Shown here: positions 34,780-44,900 of the stretch, one piece after another
Numbering within the stretch: position 1 is the first letter of the stretch
Layout: each line of letters opens with the position of its first letter
From: Arthrobacter sulfonylureivorans
GTDB taxonomy: Bacteria > Actinomycetota > Actinomycetes > Actinomycetales > Micrococcaceae
DNA length: 64,000 nucleotides
Direction: 5' to 3'
Assembly: GCA_004000035.1 (NCBI GenBank)
Contig: RJAE01000009.1
Coordinates: 1 to 64,000 of the forward strand
The notes under the pieces: model-generated
Seen by the model: only the letters and a program-made list of their open reading frames with translations
The model's database searches: none
What the model was told of the DNA's origin: nothing
Translations under genes and position numbers: made by a program

Positions 34780-35062
34780 GAGCTACAAGCTTCGACCCGG
34801 CCATCACCGGTGAGCTTCCGGAAGAACGGTCCACACAGCAACACCGGGCCTAGTAGAGCCGGACGGGTAAGCCCGTCACAGCAGCGAACGAGTGGCTGTC
34901 CCTTTGCACCGGTTCCGGCGCATCAGGCCAGCAAGTGAGGTGGTACCGCGGGTTCCGCCCCGGCAGCGGGTTCGGCTTTCAAGCCGCACCGGTGCGCTGG
35001 AGCAGGGCACGTCCTCGCAGAAGTACCCACACTTGCCGAGCTGTCTTTCCAGGATGACGAAA
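34780..35062 (+). promoter_or_regulatory. ileS T-box riboswitch (translational type)
   Basis: The leader before ileS has the T-box motif TGGTACCGCGG (34940-34950) within GAGGTGGTACCGCG. The partner CGTCCTC (35010-35016) completes the antisequestrator (GAGG/CCTC and GCG/CGT around the TGGTACC bulge). The isoleucine codon ATC in CGGCCATCACCGG (34803-34805) is a good specifier in a short Stem I. A GACGGG/CCCGTC hairpin (34862-34877) and CGAACGAGTGG follow, as in Stem II. CGTCCT can also pair with AGGATGACG over the ileS Shine-Dalgarno (35051-35059), which would block translation when tRNA-Ile is charged. Actinobacterial ileS T-boxes of this kind control translation (established knowledge). Confidence 0.9.
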
Positions 35063-38000
35063 ATGCCACAGACCTATCCCAAGGCCTCCACCGCCGGCGC
35101 TGCCGCTGCCGAGAGCTCGCCCAAGTTCCCCGAGATCGAGGAGCTGGTGCTCAAATACTGGCAGCAGGACGGCACTTTCCAGGCCTCCGTCGATGCCCGC
35201 GATGCCGGCGAAGATGGCGGGAACGAGTTCGTCTTCTACGATGGGCCGCCCTTCGCCAACGGCCTGCCGCACTACGGCCACCTGCTGACCGGCTACGTCA
35301 AGGACCTGGTGGCGCGCTACCAGACGCAGCGCGGCCACAAGGTGGAGCGCCGCTTCGGCTGGGACACGCACGGCCTGCCCGCCGAGCTGGAGGCAATGAA
35401 GCAGCTGGGCATGACTGACAAGAACCAAATCGTTGCCATGGGCATCGACAAGTTCAACGATGCCTGCCGCACGTCCGTGATGAAGTACGCCGACGAATGG
35501 CAAAACTACGTAACGCGCCAGGCCCGCTGGGTGGACTTCGAGAACGACTACAAAACGCTCAATGTCGAGTACATGGAGTCGGTCATCTGGGCCTTCAAAC
35601 AGCTGCACGAGAAGGGCCTGACCTACCAGGGCTTCCGCGTGCTGCCGTACTGCTGGCGGGACGAGACTCCGCTGTCCAACCATGAGCTGCGGATGGACGA
35701 CGACGTCTACAAGATGCGCCAGGACCAGACGGTCACGGTCACTTTCCCGATCCGGGCGGACGGCTCGGAGAACCCCTTGGCCGCGGAGTTGGTCGGCGTC
35801 AACGCACTGGCCTGGACCACCACGCCGTGGACGCTGCCCACTAACGCAGCGCTCGCCGTCGGCCCTGAGATCCGCTACGTGGTGCTGCCGGCTGGTCCGC
35901 ACGGCTGGCTGGGTTCCTCGGAGGTCGACCAAGCGAGCGCCAGCGAGCGCGTGGAGACCAAGTTCCTGCTCGCCGAGGACCTGCTCGGCTCCTACGCCAA
36001 GGATCTGGGCTACGACGACGCCGCTGCCGCCGCCGAAGCGGTTACCGCCACCTACGCCGGCGCCCAGTTGGCCGGCCTGCGCTACGAGCCGCTGTGGGAC
36101 TACTACACGGACACCGAAAAGTGGGGCACCGGCAATGGCTGGCAGATCGTGGTGGCCGACTACGTGACCACCACCGACGGTACGGGCCTGGTCCACCAGG
36201 CTCCGGCGTTCGGCGAGGACGACCAGAAGATCTGCGAGGACAACGGCATCCCGGTGATCGTGTCCGTGGACGAGGGCGCCAAGTTCCTGTCCAATTTCGC
36301 CGAGGGCCCGCTGGCCGAGATCGCCGGCATGCAGGTGTTCGAGGCGAACAAGCCGATCACCCGCGTGCTGAAGGCCGAGGGCCGGCTGGTCCGGCAGGCC
36401 AGCTTCGAACACAGCTATCCGCACTGCTGGCGCTGCCGCACGCCGCTGATCTACCGTGCCATCTCCTCCTGGTACGTGGAGGTCACCAAGTTCAAGGACC
36501 GGATGGTCGAGCTGAACCAGCAGATCAACTGGATCCCGGAAAACGTCAAGGACGGCCAGTTCGGCAAGTGGCTGGAAAACGCCCGCGACTGGTCCATCAG
36601 CCGCAACCGGTTCTGGGGTTCGCCCATCCCGGTGTGGGAATCGGACAACCCGGACTACCCGCGCCGCGAGGTCTACGGCTCGCTGGCCGAGCTGGAGGAA
36701 GCGTTCGGCACCCTGCCGCGCAATCACGACGGCGAGGTGGACCTGCACCGCCCGTACATCGATGATCTGGTCCGCCCCAACCCGGACGACCCGACCGGCC
36801 AGTCGATGATGCGCCGGGTGGAGGATGTGCTGGACGTCTGGTTCGACTCCGGTTCGATGCCGTACGCCCAGGTGCACTACCCGATGGAGAACAAGGACTG
36901 GTTCGACAGCCACAATCCGGCGGACTTCATCGTCGAGTACATCGGCCAGACCCGCGGCTGGTTCTACACCATGCACGTACTGGCCACCGCGCTGTTCGAC
37001 CGCCCGGCGTTCCGCAACGTAATCAGCCACGGCATCGTGCTCGGGTCGGACGGGCAGAAGATGTCCAAGAGCCTGCGCAACTACCCGGACGTGTCCGAAG
37101 TCCTGGACCGCGACGGTTCCGACGCCATGCGCTGGTTCCTCATGGCGTCCCCGATTCTGCGCGGCGGCAACCTGATCGTCACCGAGCAGGGCATCCGCGA
37201 CGGCGTCCGCCAGGTGATGCTGCCGCTGTGGAACGTGTGGCATTTCTTCAAGCTCTACACCAACTCCGCGAACAACGGCGCCGGCTACGAGGCGGGCTCC
37301 GTCCTCGGCGATACCGCCCGGATCGATGGGATGGAGTCGCTGGACCGGTTCATCCTGGCCAACACCGGGGACCTGGTCCGCGACATGACCGCCGCGCTGG
37401 ACGCCTACGACGTCTCCGGTGCCTGCGACGCGCTGCGCGAGTACCTAGACACGCTGACCAACTGGTACATCCGCCGCTCCCGGCAGCGATTCTTCGACGA
37501 GGACCGCGACGCGTTCGACGTGCTCTACACCGCGCTGGAAACCGTGTGCCGCGTGGCCGCTCCGCTGCTGCCGCTGGTGACCGAGGAGATCTGGCGCGGG
37601 CTGACCGGCGGACGTTCGGTCCACCTGACCGACCTGCCCGACGCCGGTGAGTTCCCGCAACTGGCCGAGCTGGTGGAACTGATGGACACCACCCGGCAGA
37701 TCTGCTCGTCCGGGTCAAGCCTGCGCAAGGGCGCGAACCTGCGGGTGCGCCTGCCGCTGGCCTCCCTGACGGTGGTGGTCCCGGGCGCCGATCGGCTCTC
37801 CGGCCAGTACGCGGTGATGATCCAGGACGAACTGAACATCAAGTCCGTCCGGCTGATCGACGCCGCCGACGCCTCGCCGGAAGAGTTCGGCATCTCGCAA
37901 AAGCTGGTCGTCAACGCCCGGGCCGCCGGTCCGCGGCTGGGCAAGAACGTGCAGCAGGCCATCAAGGCGGCCAAGTCCGGTGACTGGTCGGTGGACGACG

Positions 38001-38380
38001 CCGGTGTGGTCACCGCCGGGGGACTGGTGCTGGAGCCGTCGGAATACTCGCTGGAAACGGTGGTTGCCTCGGATGCCGCGGCGGGTGCCGCCGTCACCAT
38101 GCTGCCGGGCGGCGGGTTCCTGGTCCTGGACACCACCGTGACCGCGGAGCTGGAGGCCGAGGGGGTTGCGCGCGATTACGTGCGCACCATCCAGCAGGCC
38201 CGCAAGGACGCCGGACTGGTGGTCAGCGACCGAGTCCGCACCACGGTGACGGCAGACCAGTCCGTGCTGGACGCCCTCACCCTGCACCAGGGGCTGGTCT
38301 TGCAGGAAACCCTCACCGTGGACCTTGTCCTGGTGGCCGGGGACGGCGATGCCGTGTCCGTGGAAAAGACCGGATCCTGA
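35063..38380 (+). CDS. ileS: Isoleucine-tRNA ligase
   Basis: 1105 residues from ATG 35063, placed about eight bases after AGGA; an in-frame ATG at 35054 overlaps that site. Charges tRNA-Ile and edits valine. HYGHLL (HIGH motif) at about residue 68, the CP1 editing domain at about 200-400 ([19 protein letters not shown]), KMSKSLRN at about 665 and a long C-terminal anticodon region. The length and the [22 protein letters not shown] type of sequence match the longer, eukaryote-like IleS common in actinobacteria. Expression is predicted to be governed by the T-box upstream. folC begins 13 bases after the stop. Confidence 0.97.
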   Translation: MPQTYPKASTAGAAAAESSPKFPEIEELVLKYWQQDGTFQASVDARDAGEDGGNEFVFYDGPPFANGLPHYGHLLTGYVKDLVARYQTQRGHKVERRFGWDTHGLPAELEAMKQLGMTDKNQIVAMGIDKFNDACRTSVMKYADEWQNYVTRQARWVDFENDYKTLNVEYMESVIWAFKQLHEKGLTYQGFRVLPYCWRDETPLSNHELRMDDDVYKMRQDQTVTVTFPIRADGSENPLAAELVGVNALAWTTTPWTLPTNAALAVGPEIRYVVLPAGPHGWLGSSEVDQASASERVETKFLLAEDLLGSYAKDLGYDDAAAAAEAVTATYAGAQLAGLRYEPLWDYYTDTEKWGTGNGWQIVVADYVTTTDGTGLVHQAPAFGEDDQKICEDNGIPVIVSVDEGAKFLSNFAEGPLAEIAGMQVFEANKPITRVLKAEGRLVRQASFEHSYPHCWRCRTPLIYRAISSWYVEVTKFKDRMVELNQQINWIPENVKDGQFGKWLENARDWSISRNRFWGSPIPVWESDNPDYPRREVYGSLAELEEAFGTLPRNHDGEVDLHRPYIDDLVRPNPDDPTGQSMMRRVEDVLDVWFDSGSMPYAQVHYPMENKDWFDSHNPADFIVEYIGQTRGWFYTMHVLATALFDRPAFRNVISHGIVLGSDGQKMSKSLRNYPDVSEVLDRDGSDAMRWFLMASPILRGGNLIVTEQGIRDGVRQVMLPLWNVWHFFKLYTNSANNGAGYEAGSVLGDTARIDGMESLDRFILANTGDLVRDMTAALDAYDVSGACDALREYLDTLTNWYIRRSRQRFFDEDRDAFDVLYTALETVCRVAAPLLPLVTEEIWRGLTGGRSVHLTDLPDAGEFPQLAELVELMDTTRQICSSGSSLRKGANLRVRLPLASLTVVVPGADRLSGQYAVMIQDELNIKSVRLIDAADASPEEFGISQKLVVNARAAGPRLGKNVQQAIKAAKSGDWSVDDAGVVTAGGLVLEPSEYSLETVVASDAAAGAAVTMLPGGGFLVLDTTVTAELEAEGVARDYVRTIQQARKDAGLVVSDRVRTTVTADQSVLDALTLHQGLVLQETLTVDLVLVAGDGDAVSVEKTGS

Positions 38381-38393
38381 AGGGGCACCGACC

Positions 38394-39746
38394 ATGAGCG
38401 ATGAATTCGGCGTTGAGAGCGTCTACGCGGAACTGCTGGGCCGAGCCCCGGAAAACAAGATGGAACCGCGGATGGAACCGCTGTTCCGTGCAATGGACAT
38501 CCTGGGCGAACCCAACAAGGCGTTCGCCAGCATCCACCTGACCGGGACCAACGGCAAGACGTCCACGGCCCGGATCATCGAGGCCGGCCTGCGGGCGCAC
38601 GGGCTGCGCACCGGCCGCTACACCAGCCCGCACCTGTCCAAGGTCACCGAACGGATCAGTATCGACGGCGAGCCCGTCGCCGACGAGACATTCGTGCGGG
38701 TCTGGGACGAGATCCGGCCGTACCTGGACATCATCGACCAGGAGCTGAACGCCGAGGGCGAACCGCGGCTGACCTACTTCGAGTGCGTGACCATCCTCGC
38801 CATCGCCATCTTCGCCGACGAGCCGGTGGAAGTTGCGGTGGTCGAGGTGGGTCTGGGCGGCATCACCGACGCCACCAACGTGGTGGACGGCCAGGTCTCG
38901 GTGATCACGCCGATCTCGCTGGACCACACGGACCTGCTGGGGGACACCACCGCAGACATCGCCCGGGAGAAGGCCGGCATCATCAAGAGCGGCGGCTTCC
39001 TGATCAGCGCTGCCCAGCCGCTCGACGCGGCCGAGGTGCTGCTGGAACAGGCGCGCGATGTGCAGGTGCCGTTCCGCTTCGAAGGCGTGGAATTCGGCGT
39101 CGAGTCCCGCACGGTGGCGGTAGGCGGCCAACAGTTGACCATCAACGGGCTGGCCGGCCGCTACGAGGATCTGATGCTGCCGCTGCACGGCGCGCACCAG
39201 GCCCAGAACGCCGCGGTGGCCGTGGCTGCGCTGGAGGCGTTCCTCGGCGGCGGGGAGAAAGAGCTCAACGTCGAAGTGCTCCGCGAGGCGTTCCTGGAGG
39301 TCACCTCGCCGGGCCGGTTGGAGGTGGTCCGGACCGCGCCCACCATCATTGTGGACGCCGCCCACAACCCCGACGGGATGAAGGCCAGTGCGCAGGCCAT
39401 CCTGGAGGCGTTCAACTTCACCACGTTAGTCCCGGTGGTCGGCGTGCTGCAGGAAAAGGACGCCATCGGCATCTTCCAGCAGCTGCGTGAGCAGCTCATC
39501 GACCTGACCGACGAAATCTGCGTCACCACGTCCAACTCTCCGCGCGCCATTCCGGCCGAGCAGTTGGCTGAGGACGCCATGGCCGCCGGGTTCCCTGAGG
39601 ACGCCGTCCACATCGCGCCCCGGCTGGACGACGCCATCGAGTGGGCCGTCGGCCGGGCCGAAGCCAACAACGACCTCTCCGGCGGCGTGCTGATCACCGG
39701 GTCCATCACCCTGGTCGCCGACGCCCGAATCCTGCTAGGAAAGTAA
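38394..39746 (+). CDS. folC: Folylpolyglutamate synthase/dihydrofolate synthase
   Basis: 450 residues, ATG 38394 after AAGGGG. Mur-ligase fold enzyme that adds glutamates to folates in the cytoplasm. P-loop TGTNGKTSTARI at about residue 48, the folate-site helix (SPHLSKVTERISIDG), VVEVGLGGITDATNV for metal and ATP binding, and the C-terminal IVDAAHNPDGMKAS motif. It follows ileS by 13 bases and is followed by a DUF4233 gene after eight bases, an order common in actinobacteria. Overlap with ileS expression would tie folate modification to that transcript, but no coupling is proven. Confidence 0.96.
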   Translation: MSDEFGVESVYAELLGRAPENKMEPRMEPLFRAMDILGEPNKAFASIHLTGTNGKTSTARIIEAGLRAHGLRTGRYTSPHLSKVTERISIDGEPVADETFVRVWDEIRPYLDIIDQELNAEGEPRLTYFECVTILAIAIFADEPVEVAVVEVGLGGITDATNVVDGQVSVITPISLDHTDLLGDTTADIAREKAGIIKSGGFLISAAQPLDAAEVLLEQARDVQVPFRFEGVEFGVESRTVAVGGQQLTINGLAGRYEDLMLPLHGAHQAQNAAVAVAALEAFLGGGEKELNVEVLREAFLEVTSPGRLEVVRTAPTIIVDAAHNPDGMKASAQAILEAFNFTTLVPVVGVLQEKDAIGIFQQLREQLIDLTDEICVTTSNSPRAIPAEQLAEDAMAAGFPEDAVHIAPRLDDAIEWAVGRAEANNDLSGGVLITGSITLVADARILLGK

Positions 39747-39754
39747 CAAGATCC

Positions 39755-40216
39755 ATGGCCAAACTGACCAAAGCCCAGCGCGAATGGCGTCCGGACACGC
39801 CCAAGAAACGGCGCTCGATCAAGACCATGTTCGCCTCCACCGTGCTCTTGCTGGAAGCCTTCGTTGCCTTCTTCGCCACGCTGGTGGTGTTCGGGCTCTA
39901 CCGCGACGAGGTGCCGCCGGCGCTGATCCTGGGCTTCGGGATCGGCCTGAGCATCGTGCTGGTGCTCTGCTGCGCGCTGCTGCGCCGCCCGTCCGGCTAC
40001 GCCATCGGCTGGGGCCTGCAGGTGCTGCTGATCGCCACCGGCATCGTCGAACCGGTGATGTTCGTGGTCGGGCTGCTGTTCGCATTGTCCTGGTGGTATG
40101 CGGTGCGCACGGGCGGCCGGTTGGACCGCGAGAACGCACAGCGCGCCGCTGAACAGGCGGAATGGGAGCGCCAGCACGGCGGGGAAACAGGGGCCGCGGG
40201 CGGCGACGTCCGCTGA
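39755..40216 (+). CDS. DUF4233 membrane protein
   Basis: 153 residues, ATG 39755. After a basic N-terminus (KKRRSIKTMF) it has about four membrane segments: ASTVLLLEAFVAFFATLVVFGL, ALILGFGIGLSIVLVLCCALL, GYAIGWGLQVLLIATGIV and PVMFVVGLLFALSWWYAV. The tail is a charged helix (RLDRENAQRAAEQAEWERQH). It is the DUF4233 family, almost always found between folC and ndk in actinobacteria; function unknown. It starts eight bases after folC and is probably in the same transcript. Confidence 0.88.
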   Translation: MAKLTKAQREWRPDTPKKRRSIKTMFASTVLLLEAFVAFFATLVVFGLYRDEVPPALILGFGIGLSIVLVLCCALLRRPSGYAIGWGLQVLLIATGIVEPVMFVVGLLFALSWWYAVRTGGRLDRENAQRAAEQAEWERQHGGETGAAGGDVR

Positions 40217-40400
40217 CCGGCGCAGCAGGCCAAGGCCCAGTTGCGCTGTTTGCCGGTGGAAGGCTGTGCGGGCTTCGGCGAGCCGGACCGAGCCGGGCGC
40301 TCCCATCCAGCGGCCCGCGGCAATTCCGTCCGCAGTCGGGGGCTGCCGGCCCGTCCCGTAGGATAAAACGGGGTTAATCGTGAAGCGAAGAGGAGAAATT

Positions 40401-40817
40401 GTGAGCGTTGAACGCACACTGGTACTGGTCAAGCCCGACGGCGTATCCCGCGGTCTCACCGGCAGCATCCTGGCCCGCATCGAGGCCAAGGGCTACACGC
40501 TGGCCGAACTGAAGTTGGTGGAGCCCACCCGCGAACTGCTGGAGAAGCACTACGAAGAGCATGTTGGCAAGCCGTTCTACGAGCCGCTGGTCGAGTTCAT
40601 GCTCTCCGGCCCGGTGGCTGCCGCCGTGTTCGAGGGGCACCGCGTGATCGAGGGCTTCCGGTCGCTGGCCGGCACCACCGACCCCACCACTGCCGCTCCC
40701 GGCACGATCCGCGGCGACTTCGGCCGCGACTGGGGCGTCAAGGTGCAGCAGAACCTGGTCCACGGTTCGGATTCGCCGGAGTCCGCCGAGCGCGAGATCG
40801 GCATCTGGTTCTCCTAG
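40401..40817 (+). CDS. ndk: Nucleoside-diphosphate kinase
   Basis: 138 residues; the GTG at 40401 has AGGAG seven bases upstream, and the short upstream extension of the frame is not supported. Transfers gamma-phosphate from ATP to NDPs. Conserved [18 protein letters not shown], the [14 protein letters not shown] region, [25 protein letters not shown] with the phosphorylated His (NLVHGSD) and the C-terminal EREIGIWF. It ends the folC-DUF4233-ndk group; a strong hairpin lies just downstream. Confidence 0.97.
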   Translation: MSVERTLVLVKPDGVSRGLTGSILARIEAKGYTLAELKLVEPTRELLEKHYEEHVGKPFYEPLVEFMLSGPVAAAVFEGHRVIEGFRSLAGTTDPTTAAPGTIRGDFGRDWGVKVQQNLVHGSDSPESAEREIGIWFS

Positions 40818-40833
40818 GCCCAGCCCAACGCAC

Positions 40834-40867
40834 AGAGGCCGCGATCCCGAACGGGGACGCGGCCTCT
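40834..40867. terminator. Bidirectional terminator between ndk and the VKOR gene
   Basis: AGAGGCCGCG (40834-40843) and CGCGGCCTCT (40858-40867) match exactly, and the inner TCCC/GGGA extends the stem around GAACG. It lies between convergent genes and is followed by GGCTATTTAAG. Confidence 0.85.
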
Positions 40868-40899
40868 GGCTATTTAAGCCGAAAATCAGCGCAGCAACA

Positions 40900-41550
40900 T
40901 CAGCCCAGGAACGCGTCGATGAAGGCCAGGAAGATGGTCCCGGCGGTCACGATCCACAGCAGCGCCGTGATGGTCCAGGCCCAGCTGCCGGCAAAGCGGA
41001 CCACGCCGGCGGGCGCCTTGATGACCCCGTGCGCCAGGTTCCGCGCCGTGGTGTGAACCATCATCGCGATCATCGCGGCCCACACGCCCATGCAATACAG
41101 GCACAGGATATGGATGTCGTAGAGCGCCTGGCTCCACAGCCAGACGATAAAGATGAAGCCCAGTGTGACGCCGCTCTGCAGGCCGATCCAGTACCAGCGG
41201 CGGAACCGTGCCCCGGCAAGGATCGCCACCGCCGTCGTGATGGGAACCGCGAAGGCGACGATGCCGATCAGCGGGTTGGGGAAGCCGAAGAGCGAGGCCT
41301 GCCAGTGCAGGAACACCTTGCCGCAGGAGACCCACGGGTTGATGTCGCAGCTGGTCACGTGGCCCGGGTCCGCATAGGTGGCCAGCCGCTCGAGCACCAG
41401 GATGCCGGACATGATCCAGCCGAAGACGCCGGTGATCAGCAGCAGCCAAGCGAACGGTTTTTCCCGGGCGATGCCGGGGACCTCGCTGTCCGGTCGGTGG
41501 CCGGAGGCGGTGGAGGCCAGGGATGTGGAGGGTTGCGCGTCGGTGTGCAC
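40900..41550 (-). CDS. Vitamin K epoxide reductase family protein
   Basis: 216 residues; GTG 41550 chosen because GAGGA lies six to ten bases upstream (a TTG at 41574 is the alternative). About five membrane segments with the loop Cys pair CDINPWVSC and the active site CLYC in HILCLYCMGVWAA, which is the VKOR catalytic C-x-x-C. Bacterial VKOR re-oxidises DsbA-like proteins and passes electrons to menaquinone, so it makes disulfides in exported proteins. The neighbouring window carries a DsbA-like protein far away, but no partner thioredoxin domain is fused here. It stands alone, convergent with ndk. Confidence 0.93.
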   Translation of the reverse strand: MHTDAQPSTSLASTASGHRPDSEVPGIAREKPFAWLLLITGVFGWIMSGILVLERLATYADPGHVTSCDINPWVSCGKVFLHWQASLFGFPNPLIGIVAFAVPITTAVAILAGARFRRWYWIGLQSGVTLGFIFIVWLWSQALYDIHILCLYCMGVWAAMIAMMVHTTARNLAHGVIKAPAGVVRFAGSWAWTITALLWIVTAGTIFLAFIDAFLG

Positions 41551-41971
41551 CGTGTTCCTCGAGCTCGGGGGCAATTGGCTTGATTCTACGCCGGAGGGAA
41601 CGGCTAATACTCACCAAAACGGACCCGGTGTGAGAGAATGATCGTGGCTGATAGCGGCCCCACATGCTGCTATTGGTCCAGCGACAGGCTTCCAGGTCCG
41701 TCGGCGACGCTTCCCGAACAAGGAGCCCATCAATCCGGATGGGCGCTGGGAATCCGCCGGGCGGCCCTGCCGGTGAAGAGAAGATAGATACGGCAGACGG
41801 AAAAGCGCCGCTGGTCCTCGGGTGTGCCGCGCCCCACGTGATGGCGCGAGCTCGGGTGATATCAAGACGACTTTTGGTGGCGGGCAGCCTCAGGCGCCCG
41901 GACACCCGGCTACGTGCCCCCGAGGGCACCGGGATGTGGCCGGTGCCGCAAGGGTTGGAGCATAACTTTAA
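41551..41971. other. Long leader region of rne with alternative hairpins
   Basis: About 420 bases without a convincing gene lie between the VKOR gene start and rne. Near the rne start two stems compete: GTGCCC/GGGCAC (41914-41919 with 41924-41929) and GGCACCGG/CCGGTGCC (41925-41932 with 41940-41947) share bases 41925-41929, so they cannot form together. A long structured 5' leader is known for rne in other bacteria, where it takes part in autoregulation. The promoter position is not clear. Confidence 0.55.
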
Positions 41972-44900
41972 ATGGATAATGAACAGGTAATACCCGCTAC
42001 CTCCGCACCGGCCGAGTCGCCGGAGGGAACAGCCAAGAAACCGCCGCGCCCCCGTCGCAAGCCCACTGTGTCCGCACCGTCGCAGGACCAGTTGGATGTG
42101 CAACTGCCTGCCGCGGCCGTTGATTCTACGAACGACGGCGGTGCCTCCGCCGCAGCGCCGGGCACCGATGCGGCTCCCGCGGCGGAGCAGCCAGCCGGGG
42201 TAGCTCCGGAAGGCAGCCAGTCCGCCGGACCCGCGCAGGCAGCCACCACCCGAACTCGCCGGCCGCGCAAGACGGCCGCCGAGAAGGCCGCCGAGGCAGC
42301 GGCCGCCGAGGCAGCGGCCGCCCTGGCCTCGCAGCAGGACGAGGCCGCCGCAGCGTCAGGGACTGTCGCCGCCAGCGTTGGCGGACCCGCCGCCGCCCCG
42401 GCTGCCGAAGCGGCACCTGCCGCCAAGGCCCGAACCCGCCAGCCGCGCAAGACCGCCGCACAGAAGGCCGCGGAAGCAGCAGCTCAGGAAGCGGCACTGC
42501 AGGAAGGCACCGACGCACAGCCTGCCGCCGAGCCGACCGAGGCCACCGGCGGAGCCGCTCCGGACGGCGTGCTGGACCCAGCGGTGCAGGCCGATGACGA
42601 CGCCGCAGGCAAGCCGGCCCGCAAGCGCCGCAGCCGTGCGGCGCAGCCGGTTGAGCAGCCCGTCGATGCCGACGGCATCCTGGAGGCCGAAGGCGCGGAG
42701 GAACCCGCCGAAAAGCCGGCCGGCCGCCGTCGCACTGCCGCCACGACGCGGACCCGCCGCAGCACCGCCGCGCAGACCACCGAGGCTGCCGCCGCCGAAC
42801 TGACCACCGCCGAGGGCGAGGTCCCGGCCGACGCGCAGGAGCCCGCGGCCGCGGAAGCGGACGCTTCGGGCGCCCAGGCAGCCACTGCCCAGACCGCCAC
42901 CGCCCAGACCGCAACCGCCATGCAGGCCGCCGGTGCAGGGGTAGCCACCGAGCCAGCCTCTGAGGCCGCCGGTACCGAGCCAGCAGGCGAGCAGCCCCCG
43001 AAGGCGCCCTCCCGCCGTCGTCGTTCCACTAGGGCAACGGCCCCCGCCGCCACGGAAACAGCGGAAGCCACCGCCGCGGAGCAGCCCGCACCCGCAGCCG
43101 GCTCTGCCGCCGAAGAGGAACAGGCCGAAGAAGCGGCGGAAGCGGGTGCCGGGAACGATCCGTTCACCATTCCGTCCTCGCCGGTATCCCTGCTCTTCCA
43201 CGCACCGGACCTGTCCGCCGTAGCCGCCAAGCCGGAACCGGCCGCGGCAGCGGACTCCGAAGAGGAAGACGAAGACGGCGGGCAGCGCCGCAGCCGCCGG
43301 AACCGCCGCGGGCGCACCCGCAACCGTGCCGAGGAATCCGGCAGCGGCGAGGCGGGCGGCGCCGAAGGAACCGACGAGGCCGCCGAATCCGCAGAAGAGA
43401 GCGTTGCGGGGGAGAAGGACGGCGTGACTTCGCGCCGCCGTCGCCGTCGTCGCCGCGGCGATGCCGATCTGGAACTCACCGGCGGCTCCGAGGACGATCC
43501 GCCCAACACTGTCACCCGCGTTCGGGCACCGCGCCCGGTGGCGGAGACCGCTCCCAGCAACAAGGTGGCCTCGGTCAAGGGCTCCACCCGGCTGGAGGCC
43601 AAGAAGCAGCGCCGCCGCGAATCCCGCGAGTCCGGCCGCCGCCGCCAGGTGATCACCGAGGCCGAGTTCTTGGCCCGCCGCGAATCCGTCGACCGCCAGA
43701 TGGTGGTCCGCCAGCGCGACGACAGGATCCAGATCGGCGTGCTCGAGGACGGCGTGCTCGCGGAGCACTTCGTCTCCAAGACGCAGCAGGATTCGCTAAT
43801 CGGCAACGTCTACCTGGGCAAGGTACAGAACGTGCTGCCCAGCATGGAAGCGGCCTTCATCGACATTGGCCGCGGCCGCAACGCCGTGCTCTACGCCGGC
43901 GAGGTCAACTGGGACGCCGCGCACCTGGACGGACAGCCGCGCCGGATCGAGCTCGCCCTGAAGTCCGGCGATTCGGTGCTGGTGCAGGTGACCAAGGATC
44001 CGGTGGGCCACAAGGGCGCCCGTCTGACCAGCCAGATCTCGCTGCCGGGCCGCTTCCTGGTCTATGTACCAGGCGGCTCGATGACCGGCATCTCGCGCAA
44101 GCTGCCGGACGTGGAACGCAACCGGCTGAAGAAGATCCTGAAGGAACATGTTCCGGACGGTGCCGGCGTGATTGTGCGCACCGCGGCCGAAGGCGCCAGC
44201 GAAGAAGAGCTGATGAACGACATCAACCGGCTGCGCGCTCAGTGGGAGGGCATCGAATCGCGTGCCGGCTCCACCAAGACGCTGGCACCGGAAATGCTCT
44301 ACGCGGAGCCGGACCTGACCATCAAGGTGGTCCGCGACGTGTTCAACGAGGACTTCTCCAAGCTGGTGGTTTCCGGCGAGGAAGCCTGGGACACCATCGA
44401 GGCCTACGTGACCTACGTGGCCCCGGACCTGGTGGACCGGCTGGAAAAGTGGACGTCGGAGACGGACATCTTCGCCGCCCAGCGGCTGGACGAGCAGATC
44501 CACAAGGCGCTGGACCGCAAGGTGTTCCTGCCGTCCGGCGGCTCGCTGGTGATCGACCGCACCGAGGCGATGACCGTGGTGGACGTCAACACCGGCAAGT
44601 TCACCGGCTCCGGCGGCAACCTTGAGGAAACCGTCACCAAGAACAACCTGGAGGCGGCCGAGGAAGTGGTCCGCCAGCTGCGGCTGCGCGACATCGGCGG
44701 CATCATCGTCATCGACTTCATCGACATGGTGCTGGAGTCCAACCGGGACCTGGTGCTGCGCCGGCTGGTGGAGTGCCTGGGCCGCGACCGCACCAAGCAC
44801 CAGGTGGCCGAGGTGACCTCGCTGGGCCTGGTCCAGATGACGCGTAAGCGGATGGGCACCGGTCTGCTGGAAGTCTTCGGCGAGCAGTGTGAGCATTGCG

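Noticed and set aside
34892-35062. N-terminal extension of IleS by 57 residues
   Set aside because: The open frame runs through the T-box, whose structure requires this RNA to be a leader; the ribosome site is just before 35063.
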